A DNA stretch of 64,000 bases from Schlegelella_A sp038231215. Lineage in GTDB: Bacteria; Pseudomonadota; Gammaproteobacteria; Burkholderiales; Burkholderiaceae_C. Shown piece after piece: positions 56,766 to 64,000 of this stretch. The stretch lies in contig JBBRLS010000003.1 of NCBI GenBank assembly GCA_038231215.1, positions 62,001-126,000 on the forward strand. Direction: 5' to 3'. How positions within the stretch are numbered: position 1 is the stretch's first letter; every line of letters starts with the position of its first letter. The notes under the pieces were generated by a model that did no database searches, was not told where the DNA came from, and saw only the letters and a list, made by a program, of their open reading frames with translations. A program made the translations under genes and the position numbers.

Positions 56766-59429
56766 ATGCAAGCAACCCGAATTCCGCGCTACCCCGTGTC
56801 GCCGGGCCCAGGCGGGTGCCTGTCCAGCTGGCTCTCGATCGGCCTGGCCGCCGCGCTGCTCGTGGCCTGCGGCGGCGCTTCGGACGACGGCACGGCCGCG
56901 CCGCCCGGCGGGTCGGCGCCGGCTGCGGTCTCGTTCAAGCTCCTTCCGGCCCGGGTCGGCCTCGGCGCCGGCGGCGAAACCCGCTTGCTCGCCTTGCAGC
57001 GCCCGGGTGCGCTGGTCTGGTCGTCGAGCGATCCGGCGACGGCGAGCGTCGACGCCGAGGGCCTGGTGACGGGGCGCGCTGCCGGCAGCGCGGTGATCAG
57101 CGCGACCTCGGGAAGCGCCGTCGCGTCGGCGAGCGTGCAGGTCTACGCCACCACGGCGGCGACCGGCTCGGCGCTGATCGCGACCGCCCTGGCACAGAGA
57201 CGGATCAGCGCCGAGCAGGCGCTGATGTACAGCGTGTTCGCGATGTTCGGCGATCCGCGCCTGCCCTCTGAATTCGCCGGGGCGCCCGACGGCGCGCCCG
57301 ATCACATGCTGCTGCGCCGGGTCTCCGGCCAGCTGGCCTTGCTCTCGCCGGCAACCCGGGACGCGCTGGTCCCGTTCCTGCTGCCGCCGATCTATGCCCA
57401 GAGCTGGTTCGCCCAGCAGCTCGGCCTGCCGCCGGCCGCCGCGGCGAGCGACCGCAAGGCCATTGCCGCCGCCGGCCGCGACAAGCGGCCCGGCGCCACG
57501 AGCGTGAACTGCGAAGCCGCAGTGCTGTCGCGCTTCTGGCGCACCTTGTCGACGGCGCACTTCAACATCCACTACATCGCCCTCGGCAGCGACGAGGTCT
57601 TCGACGCCTACCACCGCAAGGGCGCCGAGACGATCGCCGCGGTGGTCGAGGAGGTCTACCGGGCCGAGACCGATCTCCTGGCGCGGCATCCGATGCCGGA
57701 CACGAACGAGGCGTGCAACGGCGGCGACGGCGCGCTCGACATCTACCTGACCTCGCTCGGCAGCTCCGACACCCGCGGCGCGACCACGAGCTATCCAGAT
57801 CGCTGCAACAACGTGCCGAGCTGGATCGCGATCAACGCCGGCGACCCGGCGATCGCATCGGCGAGCAGCGGAATCGGCGACGCGCTGCGCGAGACCAAGG
57901 CGATCGTCGCCCACGAGTTCGCCCACGTGCTGCAGTTCACGATGAACCGGCCCGGCAACGCCTTCGGGGGTTGCGAGGAGTACGAGTGGCTCGACGAAGC
58001 GACCGCCGAGTGGGCAATGGATTTCGTCGACCCGACCTGGAACCGCGAAGACGGCGTGAACAAGGCGAGCCCGAACTACCAGCGCAGCGGCTCGTTCTAC
58101 GCGCAGTACCTGTACAGCGACCACATGGCGTCGATCGAGAAGCCCGGACTGGCCGGCGACCCGAAGAAAAACGGCTACGCCGACTACATCTTCTTCCAGT
58201 ACCTGGCAAGGAAGTACGACCCGAGCACGATCAAGGAGATCTACGACGCCATGGAAGCGAGGAGCAGCGTCGAGGCGGTCGAAGCCGCGCTGGCGTCCAA
58301 GGGCGGGATGAAGGTGGTCTGGCCGGAGTTCGCGATGACCTTGTGGAACGACGACGCCCACCAGAACCTCGACGACCTGAGCCGCTGGGACAGGTACGAC
58401 TTCGGCCTCGCGCCGGTGTTCGAGCGCCGCGCCGGGGTGCCGCCGGCGCATCCGGAAGCCGACAAGCTGAAGACGATCGAGGTCGACCAGAGGGGGCTAG
58501 GGCGCGAGTCGTTCCGCATGCTCAAGAACGCGCTCGAGCGGCCCGGCGGCGCCAGCGCCGACTTCTACGAGATCCAGCCGCGCAGCATCTTCTACGAGCA
58601 CCTGAGATTCAGCGACCCGGCGGTCAGCTCGGTCTACTTCTTCAATCCGGTCGCCGTGATCCCCGGGCACGGGTTCATCAAGGTCCAGGCGAGGAAGAAG
58701 ATCGGCGGCACTTGGCGCGATACCGAGGACTGGACCGACGAGTCGTACAAGCAGTTCTGCCGCGACAAGAAGGACGAGCGGCTCGAGGAGCTGCTGATCG
58801 TGATCAGCAACAGCCAGGTCGATCGCGCCAACGAGACGCCGTTCCGCTTTCCCAAGCTCGTGCCGATGCTGGCCAGCAGCTCGAACGTCGGCTGCTGGAA
58901 GTGGCTCGGCACGGCATCGTCGGTGGTCACGGGCACCGTCCCGGGGCCGAGCGAATCGACCGCGCGCGGCAACGTGACCTTCGAAGTGGCGAGCATGCTG
59001 CCCGGCCGGCTCAGGTTCGAGACCAGCATCGGCAACGTCGGCGGCGATTCGAGGGCGACGCTGGGCGCCTGCACGTTGACCTCGGCCGGTGCAACGCGCG
59101 CCGCCGGCCGCCTGCCCCTGCCCGACGGCACGATCGATTTCAACCTCGATCTGGACCTCGGCTTCGGCCAGATCGGCGGCCAAGCGCCGGACCGCAAGCT
59201 CATCACGCTCGCTTCGTCGAGCACCCTGTCGACGACGAACACGCTGGCCTGCCCGACCGGGACCCAGACCTCGGTGTTCGACACCACCTGGGACTGGCTG
59301 CACGTCGACGAGCCCGAGCTCTACCCGGTCTCCGCCGACGGTCGAACCATCGAAGGCCGCTTCACCAGCAACCTGCCCGGTGGCGGGAGCATCAACACGG
59401 TCTGGAAGTTCACGGCGCAGCGCGAATAG
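56766..59429 (+). CDS. Lipoprotein with Big_2 domain and HExxH metallopeptidase motif
   Basis: An 887-residue exported lipoprotein: signal helix (WLSIGLAAALLVAC) with lipobox LVAC, a Big_2-like domain (LVWSSSDPATASVDAEGLVTG...) to about residue 125, and a peptidase-like region with HEFAH at 383-387 within KAIVAHEFAHVLQFTMN and a downstream EWLDEATAEWA that may supply the third zinc ligand. The C-terminal part is beta-rich. A secreted zinc protease is inferred; no exact peptidase family is recognised. Its promoter module matches that of the gene at 50489, and the regulator lies between them. Confidence 0.82.
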   Translation: MQATRIPRYPVSPGPGGCLSSWLSIGLAAALLVACGGASDDGTAAPPGGSAPAAVSFKLLPARVGLGAGGETRLLALQRPGALVWSSSDPATASVDAEGLVTGRAAGSAVISATSGSAVASASVQVYATTAATGSALIATALAQRRISAEQALMYSVFAMFGDPRLPSEFAGAPDGAPDHMLLRRVSGQLALLSPATRDALVPFLLPPIYAQSWFAQQLGLPPAAAASDRKAIAAAGRDKRPGATSVNCEAAVLSRFWRTLSTAHFNIHYIALGSDEVFDAYHRKGAETIAAVVEEVYRAETDLLARHPMPDTNEACNGGDGALDIYLTSLGSSDTRGATTSYPDRCNNVPSWIAINAGDPAIASASSGIGDALRETKAIVAHEFAHVLQFTMNRPGNAFGGCEEYEWLDEATAEWAMDFVDPTWNREDGVNKASPNYQRSGSFYAQYLYSDHMASIEKPGLAGDPKKNGYADYIFFQYLARKYDPSTIKEIYDAMEARSSVEAVEAALASKGGMKVVWPEFAMTLWNDDAHQNLDDLSRWDRYDFGLAPVFERRAGVPPAHPEADKLKTIEVDQRGLGRESFRMLKNALERPGGASADFYEIQPRSIFYEHLRFSDPAVSSVYFFNPVAVIPGHGFIKVQARKKIGGTWRDTEDWTDESYKQFCRDKKDERLEELLIVISNSQVDRANETPFRFPKLVPMLASSSNVGCWKWLGTASSVVTGTVPGPSESTARGNVTFEVASMLPGRLRFETSIGNVGGDSRATLGACTLTSAGATRAAGRLPLPDGTIDFNLDLDLGFGQIGGQAPDRKLITLASSSTLSTTNTLACPTGTQTSVFDTTWDWLHVDEPELYPVSADGRTIEGRFTSNLPGGGSINTVWKFTAQRE

Positions 59430-59446
59430 CCCAGGGACCGTTGACG

Positions 59447-60088
59447 CTATGGGCCCTGGTCCGGCAGCAGCAACTGGGAGACGCCGCCGGTGTGTCCGAC
59501 GACGCCGGCGCGCCGCCCGAGCACGCCGCCGACGAGCCAGCCGATCGCTCGCGGATAGAGCAGGTGCTCGCGCGCGAGCACGCGGGCAGCGAGCGTCTGT
59601 TCGGTGTCGTCGGGTAGCACCGGAACGACCGCCTGGCCGATGATCGGCCCATGGTCGAGGTCGGCGGTGACGAAATGGACGCTCGCGCCAGCCACCTTGC
59701 AGCCCGCCTCGATGGCGCGGCGGTGCGTATGCAACCCGGGGAACGCCGGCAGCAGCGAGGGATGGATGTTGACGAGGCGGCCGTCGAATCGCGTCACGAA
59801 CGCAGGCCCCAGGATGCGCATGAAGCCGGCCAGCGCCACGACATCTGGGGCGAAGCCGTCGATCGTCTGCGCCAGCTCGGCGTCGAAGGATTCGCGCGCG
59901 CCGAAGGCCCTGTGATCGACGACCGCGGTGGCGATGCCATGCTCGCGCGCGAAGGCCAGGCCGGCCGCATCGGCCCGGTTGCTGATCACCGCCGCGACCC
60001 GCGCCGGCCAGCCTTCTTCCGCGCATCGGCCGACGATCGCCTCCATGTTCGAGCCACGTCCCGAGATGAGGATGACGATGTTCTTCAT
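59447..60088 (-). CDS. purN: Phosphoribosylglycinamide formyltransferase
   Basis: A 213-residue enzyme of purine synthesis that transfers a formyl group from 10-formyl-THF to GAR. Motifs: IVILISGRGSNMEAIV, the catalytic Asn-His in LVNIHPSLLPAFPGLH and the Asp in TADLDHGPIIGQ. The ATG at 60088 gives the usual MKNIVILISG start; the longer frame runs into the trpS promoter. Divergent from trpS. Confidence 0.96.
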   Translation of the reverse strand: MKNIVILISGRGSNMEAIVGRCAEEGWPARVAAVISNRADAAGLAFAREHGIATAVVDHRAFGARESFDAELAQTIDGFAPDVVALAGFMRILGPAFVTRFDGRLVNIHPSLLPAFPGLHTHRRAIEAGCKVAGASVHFVTADLDHGPIIGQAVVPVLPDDTEQTLAARVLAREHLLYPRAIGWLVGGVLGRRAGVVGHTGGVSQLLLPDQGP

Positions 60089-60161
60089 GCGCGGCGCGAG
60101 TGTATCGGCGCGCCAGCGGCGCTTACCTACAATCGCAGCCTTTTGCCGAGAGCCGAACGCG

Positions 60162-61418
60162 ATGAGCGAGAGCACCGAGCCGACCTCCGACGACGCCCGC
60201 GCGGCACCCGCCGGCGCAGCACGTCGCGAGCGCGTGCTCTCGGGCATGCGGCCGACCGGCGCGCTGCACCTCGGCCATTACCACGGCGCGCTCAAGAACT
60301 GGGTGCGCCTGCAGGCCGGCTACGAGTGCTTCTACTTCGTCGCCGACTGGCACGCGCTGACGACGCACTACGAAGAACGCGACGTCATAGAGAAGAACGT
60401 CTACGACATGGTGATCGACTGGCTCGCCGCCGGCATCGATCCCGACAACGCGACCCTTTTCATCCAGAGCCGCCTGCCCGAGCACGCCGAGCTGTTCACG
60501 CTGCTGGCGATGGGCACGCCGCTCGGCTGGCTCGAGCGCGTGCCGACCTACAAGGACCAGATCGAAAAGCTGAAGGACCGCGATCTCGCGACCTATGGCT
60601 TTCTCGGCTATCCGCTGCTGCAGGCCGCCGACATCCTCATCTACAAGGCCGCCTGGGTGCCGGTCGGCGAAGACCAGTCCTCGCACGTCGAGCTGACGCG
60701 CGAGGTGGCGCGCCGCTTCAACCACCTGTACGGTCGCGAGCCCAACTTCGAGGAGCTTGCGCGCGAGCTCGTCAAGAAGCTCGGCAAGGACGCGGCCAAG
60801 GCCTTCGAGGCGGCGCGCAAGAACTTCCAGCAGGAAGGCGGCGAAGAAGCACTGCAGCGTGCGCGCAGCGTGCTCGACGCGAGCAAGTCGCTAAGCACCG
60901 CCGACCGCGAGCGACTCGACGCCTGGATCCGCGGCACCGGCAAGACGGTGCTGCACGAGCCGAAGGCGCTGCACACCGAAGTGAAGAAGCTGCCTGGCCT
61001 CGACGGCGCAAAGATGAGCAAGAGCTATGGCAATGGCATCGCCATGCGCGAAGAGCCGGCCGAGGTCGAGAGAAAGATCCGCCGCATGCCCACCGACCCG
61101 GCACGGGCGCGTCGCGAGAACCCGGGCGACCCCGAGAAATGCCCGGTCTGGCAGCTGCACAAGGTCTACTCGAACGACGAGACGCGGGCCTGGGTGGTGA
61201 ACGGCTGCACGACGGCGGCGATCGGCTGCCTCGACTGCAAGCAGCCGCTGATCGAGGCGATCATTCGCGAGCAGGCGCCTTGGCGCGAGCGGGCCGCCGC
61301 CTATCTGGCCGACCCGAAGCGCGTGCACTGGATCCTCGAGGTCGGCACCGAGCGGGCGCGCACGGTGGCGCGCGAGACGATGCGCGACGTGCGCGAGGCG
61401 ATGGGCCTTTCGTACTGA
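60162..61418 (+). CDS. trpS: Tryptophan--tRNA ligase with putative 4Fe-4S cysteine motif
   Basis: A 418-residue class I synthetase, longer than the 330-residue E. coli form. HIGH-type motif HLGHYHG and KMSKS in LDGAKMSKSYGN. The insertion after KMSKS contains four cysteines, C-x21-C-x6-C-x2-C (from KCPVWQ to CLDCK), close to the cluster-binding pattern reported for Thermotoga TrpRS. Such a cluster is thought to help recognise the tRNA anticodon. Start ATG at 60162; TACAAT at 60128 is a likely -10 box. Stops one base before plsY on the other strand. Confidence 0.95.
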   Translation: MSESTEPTSDDARAAPAGAARRERVLSGMRPTGALHLGHYHGALKNWVRLQAGYECFYFVADWHALTTHYEERDVIEKNVYDMVIDWLAAGIDPDNATLFIQSRLPEHAELFTLLAMGTPLGWLERVPTYKDQIEKLKDRDLATYGFLGYPLLQAADILIYKAAWVPVGEDQSSHVELTREVARRFNHLYGREPNFEELARELVKKLGKDAAKAFEAARKNFQQEGGEEALQRARSVLDASKSLSTADRERLDAWIRGTGKTVLHEPKALHTEVKKLPGLDGAKMSKSYGNGIAMREEPAEVERKIRRMPTDPARARRENPGDPEKCPVWQLHKVYSNDETRAWVVNGCTTAAIGCLDCKQPLIEAIIREQAPWRERAAAYLADPKRVHWILEVGTERARTVARETMRDVREAMGLSY

Positions 61419-62090
61419 TCAGTGCTTGGCGTGCCTGGGCTCTCGCTTGCGCGCCTGCACGACCGTGCCTGACTTCCGGCCGATCTTGCTCTCGGTGCCG
61501 GCGAGCAGCTTGGAGATGTTGGCCGCGTGACGCCAGACAAGCAGCAGCGACATGACGAAGATCACCGCGGCATCGGCCCCGGCGTCCCAGATTAGCAGTT
61601 GATAGAACGGCGCAAAGACGGCCGAGACCAGCGAAGCAAGCGACGAGTAGCGGAAGAACGCCGCGATGATGAGCCAGGTGGCGATCGTCGCCAGTCCCAG
61701 CCATGGGTTGAGGCCGAGCAACACGCCGGCCGCAGTCGCGACGCCCTTGCCGCCCTTGAAGCGAAAGAGCACCGGCCAGAGATGACCAAGAAAGGCACCG
61801 AGCCCGGCGAGCGCCGCGCTCCATTCGAGCGCGTCGCCGGCGATGCCGAAGCGCGCCACGGCCCAGCGCGCGAGCAGCACGGCGACGGCGCCCTTCACGG
61901 CGTCGAGGGCAAGCGTCAGGATCGCCGCCGCCTTGCTGCCCGAGCGCAACACGTTGGTCGCGCCCGGATTGCCCGAGCCATAGCTGCGCGGATCGGCCAG
62001 GCCCATCGCCCGGCTGACGATCACGGCGAACGACAGCGAGCCGATGAGGTAGCCGCCGACGAGGGCGAGAAAGGAAAGGGCGAGTGTCAT
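61419..62090 (-). CDS. plsY: Glycerol-3-phosphate acyltransferase PlsY
   Basis: A 223-residue membrane enzyme transferring acyl groups from acyl-phosphate to glycerol-3-phosphate, first step of phospholipid synthesis. Motif 1 SYGSGNPGATN, motif 2 FRFKGGKGVAT, and five hydrophobic helices (for example LSFLALVGGYLIGSLSFAVIV). The C-terminal tail KIGRKSGTVVQARKREPRHAKH is basic and longer than usual. Its ATG overlaps the YbaK stop by 4 bp. Confidence 0.95.
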   Translation of the reverse strand: MTLALSFLALVGGYLIGSLSFAVIVSRAMGLADPRSYGSGNPGATNVLRSGSKAAAILTLALDAVKGAVAVLLARWAVARFGIAGDALEWSAALAGLGAFLGHLWPVLFRFKGGKGVATAAGVLLGLNPWLGLATIATWLIIAAFFRYSSLASLVSAVFAPFYQLLIWDAGADAAVIFVMSLLLVWRHAANISKLLAGTESKIGRKSGTVVQARKREPRHAKH

Positions 62091-62644
62091 CGTGACGAGC
62101 GCGAAGGGCCGGGTGGCACCGATTCTGGCTGGTTCGCGCAGCGCACCGAGCGCGCGCCGAGCAGTTTGATCAGGGCCATCGGCGCGATGCCGACGAGAAA
62201 GCCGCGCCGCCCGCCATTGATGTAGACGGTTTGGAGCGCGAGCACGGTTTGCTCGACGTAGACCGGCATCGGCTTTCGCGTCGCGAAGGGCGAGGTGCCG
62301 CCCACCTGGTAGCCGCTGTGCCGCTCCGCGACCTCGGGACTGCAGGGCTCGACCGACTTGACGCCGATGGCGCGCGCCAGGTTCTTGGTGCTCACCTGGC
62401 GATCGCCGTGCATGAGCACGACGAGCGGCCGCGCGTTCTCGTCCTGCATGACCAGCGTTTTCACGACCGCATGTTCGTCGACCTCGAGTTGGCGCGCCGA
62501 CTCGGCCGTGCCGCCGTGCTCGACATAGTCGTAGACGTGCTCGGTGAAGGCGACGCCGGAGCGGCGCAGGAGCTGCGTCGCCGGCGTCTCGCTGACCCGT
62601 GTGTTCTTCTTTGCCACCGCGCCATTCTCCGACGCCTTTGGCAA
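62087..62644 (-). CDS. ybaK: Cys-tRNA(Pro)/Cys-tRNA(Cys) deacylase, YbaK family
   Basis: A 185-residue editing enzyme of the YbaK/ProX type, which removes cysteine from mischarged tRNA-Pro. Motifs: VYDYVEHGGTAESARQLEVD, VVKTLVMQD, the active-site Lys region STKNLARAIG and GGTSPFATRKPMPVYVE, then INGGRRGFLVGI. Coupled to plsY by ATGA overlap; coupling of tRNA editing and lipid synthesis genes has no obvious meaning. Confidence 0.92.
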   Translation of the reverse strand: MPKASENGAVAKKNTRVSETPATQLLRRSGVAFTEHVYDYVEHGGTAESARQLEVDEHAVVKTLVMQDENARPLVVLMHGDRQVSTKNLARAIGVKSVEPCSPEVAERHSGYQVGGTSPFATRKPMPVYVEQTVLALQTVYINGGRRGFLVGIAPMALIKLLGARSVRCANQPESVPPGPSRSSR

Positions 62645-62647
62645 AGC

Positions 62648-64000
62648 TCAAGCGTCGAGCCCGAACCTCGTCTGGCGACCCCAGCTTCGTTGCCGGGTCA
62701 GGAAGGCGACCCAGCCGAGCGCCGCGCCGGTGTGACGCAACAACTGGAAGGTGAAAGGCTCGACCAGCGCCGCGACCAGCGCCCAGGCGAAGCTGGCCCG
62801 GCCGGCATCGCCGAGCCAGCGTCGATAGAGATGCACCGACCAGAGATGAAAGGCCAGATCGATGCCGATCTTGCCGACGATGATCGCCGCCACCGGCGCG
62901 ACGACGTCGATGCGCCCGCGCGCCACGTACACGACGAGCAGCCCAAAGGCGGTCAGGCCGTAGAGCGGCTGCAAGGTGTCGATCGCCTTGACGGGCAGCA
63001 TCAGCCTGCCGAGCCATCCAGCACGCCGGTCGCCGACCATCGCGCGGTACCAGTACTGCGTCTGCAGGAAGCCGCCGAACCAGCGGCGTCGCTGGCGCAG
63101 GAAGGCGCCGACGCTGCCCGGCGCCTCGGTGCGCGCCTGCGCGTCGCCGAGGACACGAAAGCGCCAGTCGAGGCCGCGGTCGACGGCCCGCCGGCGCAGG
63201 CGATGGATGAGCTCGTAGTCCTCGACCAGGCAGGCCGCGTCGAAGCCACCGACGGCGATCACGGCGCTGCGCCGAAAGCCGGCGAACGCGCCCGAGATGA
63301 GAAGCAGGCTCTCGACCTGCATCCAGGCGTAGCGCGACAGGAAGTTGCGGATGTACTCGTAGGTCTGGAACCACTCGAGGCAGCGGCCGGCGAGCGTGTC
63401 CCGGCACACCGGCGTGATGACGCCGGTGGCGGCGACAAGCGCCGGCTCGGCGGCGAAGGCGCGACGCACGGCGCCGATCGCACGTGCATCGAGCAAGGTG
63501 TCGGCGTCGACCGTCAGCACGACCTCGGCATCGACACGAACGATCGCCGCGTTGAGAGCGCGCGCCTTGCCGCCGTGCGGCAAGCGCAGCCAGACCAGGC
63601 TCGGATGCAAGGGGCTCGGTGCGCTCAGCGTGCCGGGCTCGGGTGCGACGAGGCCGTACTGGTCGACGAGCGTTCGCGCCGTGCCGTCGGTCGATCCGTC
63701 GTCGGCGATGACGATCTGCTCGGGCGGCTCGTGCTGCGCCAGCAGCGCGGCGATCGTCGCCGGCAGGACGCGCGCTTCGTCGCGTGCCGCGACGATGACA
63801 GCGACGCTGCACTTCGCATCGGCAGGCGCCAGCTGGCGCGGCCGCAGCAACCGCCAGGTGTGCCAGCCGACAAAGCCCTGCAGCACCGTGTCGTAAGCGA
63901 CGTAGGCGATGCCGACCGACCAGGCGAGCACGCCGCCTTCGACGAAGGCGAAGACGAAGAGTGCGATCCAGAGCAGCAGCACGAGGCCGTGGATGACGAC
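62648..64000 (-). CDS. Processive glycosyltransferase family 2 membrane protein, cut by window end
   Basis: At least 450 residues; the frame is open at the window edge (VVIHGLVLLLW...), and a GTG at 63982 is also possible. N-terminal membrane helices, then the GT-A domain: VIVAARDEARVLPATI, IADDGSTDGTA, VVLTVDADTLLD, the acceptor LVEDYELIHRLRR and QRRRW, followed by several helices. This is the layout of synthases such as PgaC or related polymer synthases. Product unknown. Ends 3 bases before ybaK. Confidence 0.85.
   Translation of the reverse strand, partial: VVIHGLVLLLWIALFVFAFVEGGVLAWSVGIAYVAYDTVLQGFVGWHTWRLLRPRQLAPADAKCSVAVIVAARDEARVLPATIAALLAQHEPPEQIVIADDGSTDGTARTLVDQYGLVAPEPGTLSAPSPLHPSLVWLRLPHGGKARALNAAIVRVDAEVVLTVDADTLLDARAIGAVRRAFAAEPALVAATGVITPVCRDTLAGRCLEWFQTYEYIRNFLSRYAWMQVESLLLISGAFAGFRRSAVIAVGGFDAACLVEDYELIHRLRRRAVDRGLDWRFRVLGDAQARTEAPGSVGAFLRQRRRWFGGFLQTQYWYRAMVGDRRAGWLGRLMLPVKAIDTLQPLYGLTAFGLLVVYVARGRIDVVAPVAAIIVGKIGIDLAFHLWSVHLYRRWLGDAGRASFAWALVAALVEPFTFQLLRHTGAALGWVAFLTRQRSWGRQTRFGLDA

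Noticed and set aside
55497..58451. 984-codon minus-strand open frame opposite the GMP-repeat and metallopeptidase genes
   Set aside because: Low-complexity reverse reading of two plus-strand genes with signal peptides and recognisable domains; no start context or family match.
62720..62750. A further GTGTGACG followed by CAACAAC
   Set aside because: Only one heptamer, no second copy 11 bp away, and it lies inside the glycosyltransferase coding sequence.

Overview
The window is about 64 kb of very GC-rich DNA with dense, tightly packed genes. Family content points to a betaproteobacterium of the order Burkholderiales: two Bug-type periplasmic receptors, a PEP-CTERM protein, an ftsK-lolA...rarA block with trxB nearby, and an rpmB-rpmG pair beside a fatty-acid desaturase. 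Assignment below order level would be a guess.

Layout. 1-6300 is core metabolism (valS 3' part, an odd 2-hydroxyacid dehydrogenase, galU, a TusA-like protein, a NUDIX hydrolase, cysM). 6321-13182 is an accessory island between cysM and tRNA-Leu(CAA). It carries an intact tyrosine integrase, a decayed second integrase, an AlpA-like regulator, a remnant of a type III restriction helicase, a complete AbiEi/AbiEii toxin-antitoxin pair and a PEP-CTERM gene. A 14-bp direct repeat of the tRNA T-arm marks its probable edges. 13359-20344 holds a rhomboid protease, a degenerate HtrA-like protein, two Bug receptors, an SDR, a ferredoxin-reductase type enzyme and a CsgG-like protein.

20429-34180 is the biosynthetic heart: a plus-strand operon of 11 coupled genes (ACP, membrane protein, AMP-ligase, two hotdog dehydratases, LpxL-like acyltransferase, LolA-like carrier, MMPL exporter, NodB-type deacetylase, methyltransferase, ketoreductase). 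It faces a minus-strand operon (halogenase-like flavoprotein, MipA/OmpV porin, acyltransferase, glycosyltransferase). Together they look like an aryl-polyene/xanthomonadin-type pigment pathway. The main cluster lacks a ketosynthase; a ketosynthase with its own ACP sits about 6 kb beyond, wedged between lolA and rarA (40034-41564).

34450-38496 includes a branched-chain amino-acid ABC transporter (livFGMH). 38590-50394 is housekeeping: rarA, lolA, ftsK, a Crp-family regulator, trxB, rpmB, rpmG, a desaturase, an RsmB-type methyltransferase and a DUF1345 protein. 50400-59429 is a secreted-protein locus built around a SARP-like (BTAD-ATPase-TPR) regulator. The two large lipoprotein genes on either side share a near-identical promoter module: 11-bp-spaced TGTGACG repeats, the same 9-nt gap, CTACAAC, then a GC hairpin and an identical distance to the start codon. 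This is the classical layout of a SARP operator and suggests a small local regulon. 59447-64000 returns to housekeeping (purN, trpS with an Fe-S type cysteine set, plsY, ybaK, a processive glycosyltransferase cut by the window end).

The most unusual signals are the SARP operator pair, the split pigment cluster with a candidate halogenase, three exactly 32-bp-spaced repeats in front of the integrase, and several enzymes with rewritten active sites.
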